In this document: piece after piece, positions 1-8,218 of the stretch
Layout of the letters: every line of letters begins with the position of its first letter
Position numbering within the stretch: the stretch's first letter is position 1
From: Rhizobium pisi
GTDB taxonomy: Bacteria > Pseudomonadota > Alphaproteobacteria > Rhizobiales > Rhizobiaceae
Direction: 5' to 3'
Assembly: GCF_003938655.1 (NCBI RefSeq)
Contig: NZ_RJJT01000009.1
Span: 1-64,000, forward strand
DNA length: 64,000 bases
Program-made: the position numbers and the translations under genes
Notes under the pieces: generated by a model
What the model was told of the DNA's origin: nothing
The model's input: the letters and a program-made list of their open reading frames with translations, nothing else
The model's database searches: none

Positions 1-71
1 GGAAAAGCCCGTCCTGCGAACGGAGAAAATTTACCCGGTCGGCAGAATGCCGGTCAAAACACAACCGAACC

Positions 72-102
72 CAGGGAAAGCCCTGCAGAACAAGCGTTCT
101 GC
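72..102 (+). promoter_or_regulatory. Two adjacent perfect hairpins ahead of a small gene
   Basis: Positions 72-76/81-85 form a 5-bp stem with an AAAG loop, and 85-91/96-102 form a 7-bp stem (GCAGAAC/GTTCTGC) with an AAGC loop. They share base 85, so they could stack or compete. A pyrimidine-rich stretch ending in TTCTTT follows, and the next start codon is at 132. This could be a transcript end, an attenuator or part of an old IS end. The arrangement is seen directly; the role is unknown. Confidence 0.35.
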
Positions 103-131
103 CCCTTGTGTTCTTTCATTGGAGAACGAAG

Positions 132-545
132 ATGTTGGTTACAGATCGTGACTGCAGGACGGGAGGAGCGCGATTCGCCGTACCCACGTTCGGCGAAATC
201 GAGGGAAAGCTATTGGTTTGCGAAGTGGTCGCAACCATCTGCTTGCGACAGCTTTTCGCTCACTCGGGTCGCTTCGTCGTGCCAGTGATCAAGCGCCGGG
301 TTCGACAATTGCTTGAAACCCGTTGCAGCGGCGAGAAACTCTGTCAGGACGATACGGAAGCTGCGGTTGAATATGCGTTCCAACTGGTGGATGCAGCGGC
401 CGAAGCGGCCGGCAGGAAGACCGCGGTTTCGTCGGCGACTGAGGGCTGCGAGACGATCCGCCGGCTAAGGGCGATGCACGCTCCGCCACGGAAACGTTCT
501 AAATCCGGGGAAGCTCCAGGTGCCGTTCAGACAGGGGACGAGTGA
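132..545 (+). CDS. Small hypothetical protein, probably truncated at its 3' end
   Basis: I do not recognise this product (137 residues). The ATG at 132 is preferred over the in-frame codon at 108 because a GGAG stands seven bases before it. The protein has a mixed N-terminal half with hydrophobic stretches and an Arg/Lys-rich, low-complexity tail (residues about 115-137), with no signal peptide or clear membrane helix. The stop codon at 543-545 falls exactly on the first bases of a repeat pair resembling an insertion-sequence end, so the natural C-terminus may have been replaced when an element landed here. It could also be a chance frame; high GC makes long frames common in this genome. Confidence 0.4.
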   Translation: MLVTDRDCRTGGARFAVPTFGEIEGKLLVCEVVATICLRQLFAHSGRFVVPVIKRRVRQLLETRCSGEKLCQDDTEAAVEYAFQLVDAAAEAAGRKTAVSSATEGCETIRRLRAMHAPPRKRSKSGEAPGAVQTGDE

Positions 546-583
546 CATTCCAACTTTGCAGAAACAGGACACTTCAACTTTGC
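544..583. repeat. Tandem 16-bp repeats, likely terminus of an IS21-type element
   Basis: GACATTCCAACTTTGC at 544-559 and GACACTTCAACTTTGC at 568-583 match at 14 of 16 bases with a 24-bp period. IS21-family elements carry two or three such internal repeats at each end as transposase binding sites and usually begin with TG; here TG is at 543-544. No istA or istB gene is present, so this is best read as a remnant end. The IS30 copy begins about 15 bases to the right. Confidence 0.45.
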
Positions 584-598
584 GGTGGAGAAGCTAAC

Positions 599-1686
599 CC
601 AAGTGCATCATGGCCGTTTTGCAGGGTAGGGGATCACGCCTCATCCTGCAAATGCGCCATGAACACCTCGGCTGGCGTCTTGTAGCCGAGGCACTTACGG
701 GGTTGGTCGTTGAGATGACGTGCGAGTTGGATCAGGTCGTGTTGTGACACGGCTGCCAGATCCGTAGCGCCTGGCATGAAACGGCGAATGCGCTTGTTGG
801 TGTTCTCGACTGTCCCTTTTTGCCACGGTGCACTCGGGTCGCAGAACCAGCTACGCGCGCCGATCCCTTCTTCCAAAGCCCTGAATCCGGCAAACTCGGT
901 ACCGCGATCAAATGTGAAGCTTTGACGCACGAACGCCGGTAAAGGAGAAAATCCTCTGATGATCTTGTCCATGATCGGGCGTGAGTGCCGGCTCGGATTC
1001 TTGATGAGAACGGTATAGCGGCTTCGGCGCTCCACGAGGGACGTGACATTGGCATGTCCGAGTGTACGTTCAAAGATGAGGAGGTCGCCCTCCCAATGCC
1101 CAAACTGCGATCTATCTCCAATAAAATCAGGACGTTGGGATATGCGGTGCGTGGCTGGAAACGCACCGTCGCGCGGCTTCCTGGAGCGCAGTGGGCGACG
1201 TTTGCGGCGCGATTCCGGTAGATACTGATAGAGGCCTAGCCCATAATCTTCCTTGCTGTAGATGAAGCGATAGATTGTCTCTTTGCAGACGCGAACAAGA
1301 CTGAGCCCCTCCGACAACAGACGCCCGGCGATCTGCTCTGGAGACCAGCGTGCCTCCAACTGGTTGATGATCTCCGTGCGTAAATTCGGGTGGCGCCGCA
1401 GCTTTCTCAGCCGGCGTCGCCGCTCCTTGGAGATATCGTGAGCAACCGTGCTGTAGTAGCCGTCGTAGTCCGGCAGTTCGCGATCACGAAACGTATTGCG
1501 CTTGATCTCGCGGTAAATCGTCGAGCGGTGACGGCCAAGCTGACGGGCCATCTCGTTGACCGGAACTTTTGCCGCCACCAGTTGATGTAGGCGTCGCCGG
1601 TCGGCGAGGGTGATCTGCGTATAGCATCGAGACATGCCAAAATCTCCAAAGTGAAGCCATTGAAATTACTGGCATGTCGCACTTGG
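599..1686 (-). mobile_element. IS30-family insertion sequence
   Basis: A single transposase gene fills the element. Candidate inverted ends are CCAAGTGCATCATGGCCGT at 599-617 and, on the opposite strand, CCAAGTGCGACATGCCAGT ending at 1686: eight identical outer bases followed by 7 of 11 matches. A length near 1.09 kb is normal for the family. I could not identify a convincing target duplication, so the exact ends may be off by a base or two. It lies between a truncated small gene or IS21-type end and the downstream side of the MscS-type gene. Confidence 0.75.
634..1635 (-). CDS. IS30 family transposase
   Basis: DDE transposase of 333 residues that catalyses cut-and-paste type movement of the surrounding element. 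An N-terminal HTH region (residues about 8-48, with the GRHRSTIYREIKRN motif) would bind the inverted ends. The catalytic triad is visible: D184 in GHWEGDLLI, D243 in FDRGTEF and E277 in KGTVENTNKRIRR, giving the DD(33)E spacing and the signature C-terminal motif of IS30. The frame is full length with no internal stop, so the copy may be active. The start is the ATG at 1635; a second in-frame ATG lies further upstream only in another frame. Confidence 0.93.
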   Translation of the reverse strand: MSRCYTQITLADRRRLHQLVAAKVPVNEMARQLGRHRSTIYREIKRNTFRDRELPDYDGYYSTVAHDISKERRRRLRKLRRHPNLRTEIINQLEARWSPEQIAGRLLSEGLSLVRVCKETIYRFIYSKEDYGLGLYQYLPESRRKRRPLRSRKPRDGAFPATHRISQRPDFIGDRSQFGHWEGDLLIFERTLGHANVTSLVERRSRYTVLIKNPSRHSRPIMDKIIRGFSPLPAFVRQSFTFDRGTEFAGFRALEEGIGARSWFCDPSAPWQKGTVENTNKRIRRFMPGATDLAAVSQHDLIQLARHLNDQPRKCLGYKTPAEVFMAHLQDEA

Positions 1687-1951
1687 AAATAGAATGTACC
1701 CCGGCTACACATCTTGATCGCATAAGATAGATTATGGAACAGAAATATGCCGTTTGATTACAATGGCATACCCTCCATCATCATCTTATAGCCCAACTCA
1801 TTTAAAATCGGCCCGCTCGAATTTGCGTCCTGACGATCCAGCGCATCGATGGTTCACCTCCGGACTTGAACGGCTGATCCCAGCCAACAGACTCATTGGA
1901 AACCGCGTGTCTTGCCTTGACGGGATTCGACGGAAAGCACATGCGCTCGCC

Positions 1952-4105
1952 TTATTCCTCAAGTGTCGAGATGACCTTTGATGGTCTTTGGAGCTCCGAC
2001 GCGGCAGCGGTTGCCGCGGCATCGGCCGGTCCGCCGGAAACATGAACCGTCGGAGTTGCAAACTGAATGCCCTTTTCCGCGAATGTCTTCTTGAGCATGG
2101 CAAGGGCTTTTCGGCGAACGCCGAACTGTTCGCCGGGTTTCGCCATGAACTTCAGCCGAATCTGCACGCCATAGTCCGCCATCTGCTCGATCCCCTGCAT
2201 TTTCAGGGGCTCGATGATATTGGGCCCAAGTTCAACGTCCTCCAGCAGTTCAACGCCGATGCGCTTGATGGTCTTGCGAACCTCCTCGAGGTCACTGTCA
2301 TAGTTCAGGGTTAGGGTAATGATGTCGATAACCCAGTCGCGGCTGAGGTTTTGCACCGCGCCGAGTTCACCGAAAGGAACGATGGTGACCGGGCCGCGGT
2401 GGTGTCGCAAGCGGATCGATCGCAGCGAAAAGCCTTCAACCGTACCCTTGTATTTTGCCGCCTGGATGTATTCGCCGATGCGGAAGGCATCGTCGAACAG
2501 ATAAAAAACGCCTGAGATGATGTCCTTGACGAGTGTTTGGGCACCGAAGCCGACGGCTATGCCGACGACCCCGGCACCCGCCAGGAGTGGTCCGATCTGA
2601 ATGCCAACGGCATCGAGGATCATCAAGAAGCCAACAGCTCCGATCGCCAGGAACAGCACATTGCGAAGAATGGGAAGAAGAGTATTCAACCGCTGACGCC
2701 GGCGTGCGTCGGCCCCCTGCTCATGTCCCTCGTTCCCGCTTCGCGACGCCACGGCCATCTGAGTGTCGATCAGAGTGCTTACGAGCTTCCAGATGACGTC
2801 GGTCACCAACAACACGATAACGATGCGGATTCCTGCACGGATTAAGCGCGTGGTCACCGTTTCGGATGCGGCAAGGTCACTGAGGTTGACATTCCACGAG
2901 CGGGCAATGAGGAGCGCGGCAGCCACAATGAGGCCGTTGCGCAGCGTTTGCATAATGACGACCGACCATCCCAAGACGGTCGGATCTTCCGCCGCGCGCT
3001 CATTCTCGGGATGTATGATGATGTGCCGAATGATATCGCGAGCTACCGAGACGGTAAGAGGCAAATGCGTGATGATGATCACCGTCCAGAACGCACCGCG
3101 CAGCCCGGACACCCATAGAAGCCACGATAGTATAATGCTGGCGCTGAAGCCCACGCTGATCAGCCGGTTCACCGGCGGTCCATCAGAACGAAACTGCCGC
3201 AGCCAGATCATGATGAGCAGCGCAATTGAAACCGCGCCAAGCCATGCCGCGGTAAAGAGATCGACCAGGATGGTTGACGCCCCGATCGTCCGGATCACTT
3301 CGATGATGGCCCAGCCGGCCGCCAATACTGCGACAATCCCGAGGAGCCAGTAGTACCAGAACCAGGCAAGCGACGTGACAAGCGTCAACAGCCGCATATG
3401 CGGCAGGCGGGCGCCTGGCGCGATGACAATGCGGCCGACAAGCACGGCAAGGCGCACCATGAGCGCGGCTGACAATAGGATGAGTGCGACGTCGCGAAAC
3501 ACGGCAGGCCATGGGAAGAGGATAAACGCCCCAAGGCTTCCGATGAGATAGCCGGCCAACGCGAGAAGACCCATCGAGAGTCGACCTGCGTGGAGCTTGA
3601 TCCGCTGCCGGATGGTGTCGGCAGGTGCGGTCAGCACGAAATGGAGAAGGCCGCGCCCTGACCACCAGGCGATGCGCTGCGCAACGAATCCGCCGGCGAC
3701 GAAGAGTATGACCGCCAAGACGAGACCGACTGGGTCGATACGATCATCTGCCTGGAAGAGCCGGATTGCCGCCTGGATCTGCCCCGGAAGAGTTGGAACG
3801 GCATTGAGGAGTGTAAGCAACCTCTGGCGCAATTCCTGAAGTGAGGTAGCAATCGACGGCGGTTCGGCCACCTGCGAGACCGCCACAGGCTGCGCCGGTT
3901 CCTGATTGCCAGGAACTATCCGATTGACCAGCGCACGTCCGGAATCATCATTCGGCAGTTCGATAATAACGCGGATCGGTGCTGGGGAAGCAGAGGGTTC
4001 GGCCGCCGAGGTCGGGTTTATGCTCGCCAGCAGAAGCGTCGAAAATACGACCGCCAGGAATGTGGACACTCTCCGCAAAGGATGACGGACGTCGTTGATG
4101 TGCAT
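1952..4105 (-). CDS. Large MscS-family mechanosensitive channel (YbiO-like)
   Basis: Inner-membrane channel of 717 residues that should open under membrane tension to release solutes during hypo-osmotic shock. Residues 12-34 look like a signal peptide, followed by a periplasmic segment to about 120, then around ten hydrophobic helices. The MscS core starts near residue 480; the Gly/Ala-rich pore helix (LLAGAGVVGIAVGFGAQ, about 508-524) and the PFGELGAVQNLSRDW beta-domain motif are clear. The long extra N-terminal membrane region puts it with the YbiO/YbdG type rather than the three-helix MscS. It is monocistronic, and the IS30 element lies about 265 bases downstream. The C-terminal tail is Ala-rich. 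Confidence 0.88.
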   Translation of the reverse strand: MHINDVRHPLRRVSTFLAVVFSTLLLASINPTSAAEPSASPAPIRVIIELPNDDSGRALVNRIVPGNQEPAQPVAVSQVAEPPSIATSLQELRQRLLTLLNAVPTLPGQIQAAIRLFQADDRIDPVGLVLAVILFVAGGFVAQRIAWWSGRGLLHFVLTAPADTIRQRIKLHAGRLSMGLLALAGYLIGSLGAFILFPWPAVFRDVALILLSAALMVRLAVLVGRIVIAPGARLPHMRLLTLVTSLAWFWYYWLLGIVAVLAAGWAIIEVIRTIGASTILVDLFTAAWLGAVSIALLIMIWLRQFRSDGPPVNRLISVGFSASIILSWLLWVSGLRGAFWTVIIITHLPLTVSVARDIIRHIIIHPENERAAEDPTVLGWSVVIMQTLRNGLIVAAALLIARSWNVNLSDLAASETVTTRLIRAGIRIVIVLLVTDVIWKLVSTLIDTQMAVASRSGNEGHEQGADARRRQRLNTLLPILRNVLFLAIGAVGFLMILDAVGIQIGPLLAGAGVVGIAVGFGAQTLVKDIISGVFYLFDDAFRIGEYIQAAKYKGTVEGFSLRSIRLRHHRGPVTIVPFGELGAVQNLSRDWVIDIITLTLNYDSDLEEVRKTIKRIGVELLEDVELGPNIIEPLKMQGIEQMADYGVQIRLKFMAKPGEQFGVRRKALAMLKKTFAEKGIQFATPTVHVSGGPADAAATAAASELQRPSKVISTLEE

Positions 4106-4570
4106 GTAATCGTGGTCCCGCGTGTTGTCATCGCTTCTGGTTGGTAGAGGCTTGGAACTTTGTGAAACGTTGCGCGATCAACGTCAATCGATGAACCTGT
4201 TTGGCGGACGCATACCCGATCATTGGCCAGGCGCCGACCGGTCGAAGCATGATCTATGCCACTGACATCGCGGCCCTGCCCGCTCTGCGATGTTCTCGAT
4301 GAGCCGGCAATCGCCAGTCGCATCATCTTCAGAACTTCGCGCCGTTCGACAGCCCGCAGCTTGGATGGGAGAACCTGCAGAATCTCAAAGGCGGGCCAAG
4401 CGGCTCACTTCCCGCATCTTCAGAAGTCGGAACAAACGGTTTAGGAAAACACCACATCATTCAGATAAAGCTCGAGAAAGTGCTGGCTACGTATTCGCGG
4501 CAGTGCCGTCCCGGCCTTTCCCGTTATGGCGCGCAGCGCTGTCCGTCAAGCTTTTGCGCGTGCAAGCCCT
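4106..4570. other. Non-coding gap with no supported gene
   Basis: About 465 bases upstream of the channel gene. Short frames exist on both strands but have Arg/Ser-rich translations typical of GC-rich noise and no ribosome binding sites. The promoter of the channel gene presumably lies near 4110-4200, but I see no strong consensus. No repeats or terminator-like hairpins stood out. Confidence 0.5.
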
Positions 4571-4939
4571 TCACCGCCGTCTCGTCTCCGCGAAATGGCT
4601 GGTATAGCCGGCAAGCAGCGCACCGAACGGAAGGCTTCGAAGGATCCTGGCTGCGATGAAGGCTGCGCTTGTCGCCGCGGCGAGCTTCAGCCAGGGATAG
4701 TCGCCGAGCTGGACGTGGGCGTTTGCATCGATCGATGTCGCCTTGGCTTTCAACGCCGCCTCCGCATCTTCGCGCAGCACGCCGATGCGGGCGCTAAGCA
4801 GCCTTACCTCCCGCTGCAGAGCGGTCAAGCTGTTGTCGGCCTGGTCGCGCGCAGCGTCGGCAAAAGGCAACTCGCCCTCCTCGATTAATTCGTCGGGGTC
4901 GGGCGGAAGGAAGCCGTCGCGGTTGATGGATGATTGCAT
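4571..4939 (-). CDS. Small membrane-anchored hypothetical protein
   Basis: The product is 122 residues. The ATG at 4939 is chosen over the one at 4945 because the upstream GAGGA then sits seven bases away instead of one. Residues about 30-65 are charged and heptad-like (probable coiled coil), then one hydrophobic segment (about 80-105) anchors it, ending in a short basic tail. This layout recalls the membrane-bound DUF883/ElaB type proteins without a clear family match. It follows a stress-type gene (5006-5698) on the same strand after a 66-base gap with a strong hairpin, so the two could share a transcript and a stress role. Function unknown. Confidence 0.6.
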   Translation of the reverse strand: MQSSINRDGFLPPDPDELIEEGELPFADAARDQADNSLTALQREVRLLSARIGVLREDAEAALKAKATSIDANAHVQLGDYPWLKLAAATSAAFIAARILRSLPFGALLAGYTSHFAETRRR

Positions 4940-4974
4940 GGACATGTCCTCGATATTCGAGCGGAACGGAATGC

Positions 4975-4996
4975 GGCCCGGCTTTGCAGCCGGGCC
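4975..4996. repeat. GC-rich perfect hairpin between two genes
   Basis: GGCCCGGC and GCCGGGCC pair over 8 bp around a TTTGCA loop. It lies between the end of the 5006-5698 gene and the start of the 4571-4939 gene. No T-tract follows on either strand, so it is more likely a processing or stability element, or a weak terminator, than a canonical rho-independent one. Confidence 0.45.
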
Positions 4997-5005
4997 TCTG
5001 GGGCA

Positions 5006-5698
5006 TCAGTGATCGCGTCGGAAACCCTGGCTCTGTTGCGATCCGCCTTGTGACTGGGCCTGCGATTGCCGATCGTCACCGCTCGATGGCGTGGAGCCGG
5101 TGTCAGTGAACGTATAGGCACGCACTTTGCCGCTTCCGTGCGTGGTGTCTCGCGTCGCGACCGGACGCGTGTCTTCGGAAGCCGGAGACGAATCACCTTC
5201 TTCGAATGCGCTCTCCGATACGGCCAGATCTTCCGAGGATTTGCCGCCGTGGACAGGTCCGGCAAAGCCCGTGTTCGATGCACCTTGAAATGCGCCCTCC
5301 GACGACCAGAGATCCGCCCGCTCATCCAAGTCGATGCTGCCCTCATCGTCCAGGATGTCGTGGACGGTTTCATAGAGGGCGTCATCGATGTCGCTGACCT
5401 GGACAAGGAAGCCGCCGCGCCGCAATCCCTCCGCATAAACTGCCCGATCCTCGTCGGGGAAGAAGAAGTCCGCCAGCGCGTCGAAGAAGCCGCTGCGGTC
5501 GTCGCTCACCACGCCGGCGTTTTTTCCATCCGCCTCATATCCCGGCATCAACCGTATCCTCGCAGTCGGAACACCCGCGTCTTCAAGACGGGAGATTGCG
5601 GACTCGGCTTCCGATCGGCTGTCGAAAAATGCGGCAAGGCTGCCGCCGCCTGCCCGGCCTGGGAAGGCTGGATTGGTATCCTTGTAAATGTTGCTCAC
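5006..5698 (-). CDS. General stress protein 17M-like domain protein
   Basis: Protein of 230 residues. Residues about 18-110 resemble the YflT/general-stress-17M fold (FFDSRSEAESAISRLEDAGV, then beta strands and the RRGGFLVQV motif). The last 90 residues are acidic then Gln/Ser/Gly-rich and look disordered. Such proteins accumulate under general stress in many bacteria, but the biochemical role is unknown. The start ATG at 5698 has GAGAG a few bases upstream. A GGAAC-N16-GGTT element at 5783-5759 fits the ECF general-stress sigma factor (EcfG) pattern with one mismatch, supporting stress induction. The following small membrane gene may be cotranscribed. Confidence 0.7.
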   Translation of the reverse strand: MSNIYKDTNPAFPGRAGGGSLAAFFDSRSEAESAISRLEDAGVPTARIRLMPGYEADGKNAGVVSDDRSGFFDALADFFFPDEDRAVYAEGLRRGGFLVQVSDIDDALYETVHDILDDEGSIDLDERADLWSSEGAFQGASNTGFAGPVHGGKSSEDLAVSESAFEEGDSSPASEDTRPVATRDTTHGSGKVRAYTFTDTGSTPSSGDDRQSQAQSQGGSQQSQGFRRDH

Positions 5699-5758
5699 GG
5701 GGGCTCTCCTCTCGATGTAGACACAGCCGTCGATCCGGCCTGGTTTCCTGACTGGAAG

Positions 5759-5783
5759 AACCGGCGGATGAGATGAATGTTCC
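5759..5783 (-). promoter_or_regulatory. Possible EcfG-type stress promoter
   Basis: On the minus strand GGAAC (5783-5779) is followed after 16 bases by GGTT (5762-5759). The alphaproteobacterial EcfG/RpoE2 consensus is GGAAC-N16/17-CGTT, so the -10 part has one mismatch. The start codon of the stress-type gene is about 60 bases downstream. Confidence 0.4.
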
Positions 5784-5907
5784 AGGGAAATGGCAATGGA
5801 CCGGACAGCGATGCAGCCCCCTCGCCTCTAGTTCCATAACGCTGCCGCCTGCGCATTCCCGATGCGCCGCGTCATGGATAGCGAGGCTTGACGCATCCTC
5901 TCAGCGG

Positions 5908-5936
5908 TTGACGCCAAACTTCCGAGACGCTAGCAC
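5908..5936 (+). promoter_or_regulatory. Possible housekeeping promoter of the TerC-type gene
   Basis: TTGACG at 5908-5913 is followed after 17 bases by TAGCAC at 5931-5936, about 28 bases before the start codon at 5964. The -35 is good, the -10 weak. I see no yybP-ykoY-type structure here, although such manganese riboswitches often precede related genes. Confidence 0.3.
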
Positions 5937-5963
5937 GCTTCTAACGCATTGGGGGTAATCATT

Positions 5964-6572
5964 ATGGATTTCTTTACGGCAGGCGCTCTGACGGCTTTGC
6001 TGCAGGTTATCGCTATCGATCTCGTTCTCGCCGGTGACAACGCGGTGGTCATCGGCCTTGCGGCCGCCGGCCTGGAGGCCTCCCAGCGCCACAAAGCGAT
6101 CATTGTCGGCATTCTGGCCGCGACCGTCCTGCGTATCCTCTTTGCCAGCGTCGCCGTTTATCTGCTGGCGATTGTCGGCCTGTTGCTGGCCGGCGGACTG
6201 CTGCTCCTCTGGGTCTGCTGGAAGATGTGGCGCGAGATTCGCGCCGGTCATGGCGGGGATCACGATGCGACGAACGCCGAAGGCGCGCCGAAAAAGACCT
6301 TCTTCCAGGCGGCGACCCAGATCGTCATTGCAGACGTGTCGATGTCGCTCGACAACGTGCTCGCCGTTGCCGGTGCTGCGCGCGAACATCCGGGTGTTCT
6401 GGTCATCGGCCTCGGATTGTCGATCGCGCTGATGGGCATCGCCGCAAACCTGATCGCCCGGCTGCTTAATCAGCATCGCTGGATCGCCTATGTCGGCCTG
6501 CTGATCATCCTCTACGTCTCGCTCGACATGATCCATCGCGGCGCCGTCGAGGTTCTGCCTTACATGCAGTAA
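5964..6572 (+). CDS. TerC/YjbE family integral membrane protein
   Basis: Inner-membrane protein of 202 residues with about seven helices. It carries both family signatures: an acidic AGDNAVVIGLA motif near residues 24-34 and the second DVSMSLDNVLAVAG motif in mid-protein, whose Asp residues are thought to bind a metal. Family members are linked to manganese export or metalation of secreted enzymes. The ATG at 5964 is preferred to the TTG at 5949 because GGGGG stands eight bases upstream. It is convergent with the MBL-fold gene. A His/Asp-rich loop between helices could contact metal; specificity cannot be read from sequence. Confidence 0.82.
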   Translation: MDFFTAGALTALLQVIAIDLVLAGDNAVVIGLAAAGLEASQRHKAIIVGILAATVLRILFASVAVYLLAIVGLLLAGGLLLLWVCWKMWREIRAGHGGDHDATNAEGAPKKTFFQAATQIVIADVSMSLDNVLAVAGAAREHPGVLVIGLGLSIALMGIAANLIARLLNQHRWIAYVGLLIILYVSLDMIHRGAVEVLPYMQ

Positions 6573-6587
6573 CGGGCCTTGGCCCGT
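6572..6587. terminator. 16-bp perfect palindrome between convergent genes
   Basis: ACGGGCCTTGGCCCGT overlaps the last base of the TerC-type stop codon and lies 15 bases from the end of the convergent MBL gene. It can form a stable hairpin in either transcript, but only TCCTT follows on the plus strand, so termination would be weak. Confidence 0.4.
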
Positions 6588-6602
6588 CCTTAGGTCCAAG
6601 GC

Positions 6603-7427
6603 TCAGGCCGGGATCCTGACTTCGGTCTCGAAGCTCATCTGGTCATACGCCGGCACCACATGGTCCGGCGTCTGCGCCATCACCGCGTCGTAGTCCAGCG
6701 GCGTGTGCATATGCGTGAGTATCGCACGTTTCGGCTTCAACCGGCCGATCCAGTCAAGCGACTGCTCCAGGGACAGGTGGCTCGGATGATAGGTATATTG
6801 CAGCGCGTCGATGATCAGCACATCGAGATTATGAAGCTTCTCGACGGTTTGCGGCGGGAAGTCACTGATATCGCTGCAATAGGCCACATCGCCGATGCGG
6901 AAGCCAAGTGAGCAGATATCGCCGTGCTGCTGGATATGCGGACGGAAGGCAATCTTGCCTCCGGGACCGTTGATTTCGACGGGCTCGTCGACGTTTTCGA
7001 TGACGAACGGCAGCGCGATCGGCGGATAATTGCTGCCCGGCGGCGTTTCCAGGCAATAACCGAAGGCTTCGCGCAGCCTTTCCATCGTAAACCGATCGGC
7101 ATAGATCGGCACCTGGCGGCGCGTATTGTGGAAATAGCCCCGCAGATCATCGATGCCATGAATATGATCTGCATGCGGATGACTGTAGAGCACGGCGTCG
7201 ACGTGGTCTGCCCCTGCCCTGATCATCTGTTCGCGAAAATCCGGCCCGGTATCGATGACGACGGTCGTGACACCGCCGTCCGGGGCGAATTGCTGCACCA
7301 TGAAGGCTGCGCGCGTGCGCCGGTTTTTCGGATTGTCGGGATTGCAGGCACCCCAGTCGCCGGTGATGCGCGGCACGCCCGGTGACGACGAACAGCCGAG
7401 AATGGTGAAACGCCGCCGGTAGAGCAC
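6603..7427 (-). CDS. MBL-fold metallo-hydrolase (PhnP-like)
   Basis: Cytosolic hydrolase of 274 residues with the metallo-beta-lactamase fold. The metal motif HxHxDH is complete (H83, H85, D87, H88 in SHPHADHIHG), with later ligands in PHIQQHGD, CSDISD and LTHMHTP. The overall length and pattern match the PhnP/YcbX-like phosphodiesterase group, but the substrate is not known. It follows tatD by four bases and is the last gene of a metG-tatD-MBL run, an order seen in many rhizobia. The neighbourhood suggests a nucleotide or nucleic-acid maintenance role; this is inference. Confidence 0.8.
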   Translation of the reverse strand: MLYRRRFTILGCSSSPGVPRITGDWGACNPDNPKNRRTRAAFMVQQFAPDGGVTTVVIDTGPDFREQMIRAGADHVDAVLYSHPHADHIHGIDDLRGYFHNTRRQVPIYADRFTMERLREAFGYCLETPPGSNYPPIALPFVIENVDEPVEINGPGGKIAFRPHIQQHGDICSLGFRIGDVAYCSDISDFPPQTVEKLHNLDVLIIDALQYTYHPSHLSLEQSLDWIGRLKPKRAILTHMHTPLDYDAVMAQTPDHVVPAYDQMSFETEVRIPA

Positions 7428-7431
7428 GCTG

Positions 7432-8214
7432 CTAGATCCTCGGCATCTTCGAAAACAGCCGGAAAGCGTTCTCGGTCGTGATCCGCGCAGCCTCCGCGTG
7501 AGAAAGACCGATCGTGTCGGCGAGCACCTCGGCCGTATTCACCACATAGGACGGCTCGTTGCGCTTGCCGCGCCAGCGCTTCGGCGCGAGATATGGCGCG
7601 TCGGTCTCCACCAGCAGACGCTCATGCGGAATGGTCTTGGCGATCTCGCGCAGCTCTTCCGATTTCGGGAAGGTCAGGATGCCCGAGAAGGAAATGTAGC
7701 CGCCGAGCTCAACGCCGGTCTTCGCCAGTTCGGGGCCGGCCGAGAAGCAATGCAGAATGAAGGGGAAGGCCCCCTTCCCCGTTTCCTCGGTCAGGATCGC
7801 AGCCATGTCTTCGTCGGCGCTGCGGCTGTGAATGACAAGCGGAAGCCGCGTTTCGCGCGCAGCCGCGATATGGCGCCGGAAGCCGGTCTGCTGGTCCTCC
7901 GGCTTCTGCGTGTCGTAGAAATAATCGAGACCGGCCTCGCCGATCGCGACGATCTTTTCATGGGCATTCGCCAGGCGCACCAGGTCTTCCGTCTGAATAT
8001 CGAGCTCTTCGTCGGCATTGTTCGGATGCGTGCCGACCGAGCAGAAGACGGATGGATATTTCTGCGTGATGGCGAGCAGCCCGTCGAGCTTGCGCACGCG
8101 CGTCGAGATCGTCACCATCTGCGCGACGCCGGCCTGATGGGCGCGCGAGACGATTTCGTCGCGTTCCGCCTCGAAATCGGCGAAATCAAGATGGCAATGC
8201 GTATCGACCAGCAC
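7432..8214 (-). CDS. tatD: TatD family metal-dependent hydrolase
   Basis: Deoxyribonuclease-type TIM-barrel hydrolase, 260 residues, acting on DNA ends and possibly in DNA quality control. The GTG at 8214 is taken as start: the protein then begins MLVDTHCHLDF with the metal-binding HxH at residues 6 and 8, and GGAGG overlaps the end of metG about ten bases upstream. Other family motifs are GEAGLDYFY, VIHSRSADED, ILHCFSAG and VETDAPYLAP (catalytic Asp). The gene starts five bases after the metG stop, so translation is probably coupled. The C-terminal FRLF motif typical of the family is present. Confidence 0.92.
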   Translation of the reverse strand: MLVDTHCHLDFADFEAERDEIVSRAHQAGVAQMVTISTRVRKLDGLLAITQKYPSVFCSVGTHPNNADEELDIQTEDLVRLANAHEKIVAIGEAGLDYFYDTQKPEDQQTGFRRHIAAARETRLPLVIHSRSADEDMAAILTEETGKGAFPFILHCFSAGPELAKTGVELGGYISFSGILTFPKSEELREIAKTIPHERLLVETDAPYLAPKRWRGKRNEPSYVVNTAEVLADTIGLSHAEAARITTENAFRLFSKMPRI

Positions 8215-8218
8215 GGCC

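Noticed and set aside
1754..1981. 75-codon plus-strand frame between the IS30 element and the channel gene
   Set aside because: No ribosome binding site, overlaps the 3' end of the channel gene and has no family features; judged to be noise.
5838..5963. Possible yybP-ykoY manganese riboswitch before the TerC/YjbE gene
   Set aside because: The conserved loop motifs and paired architecture are not visible; only a simple promoter candidate was found.
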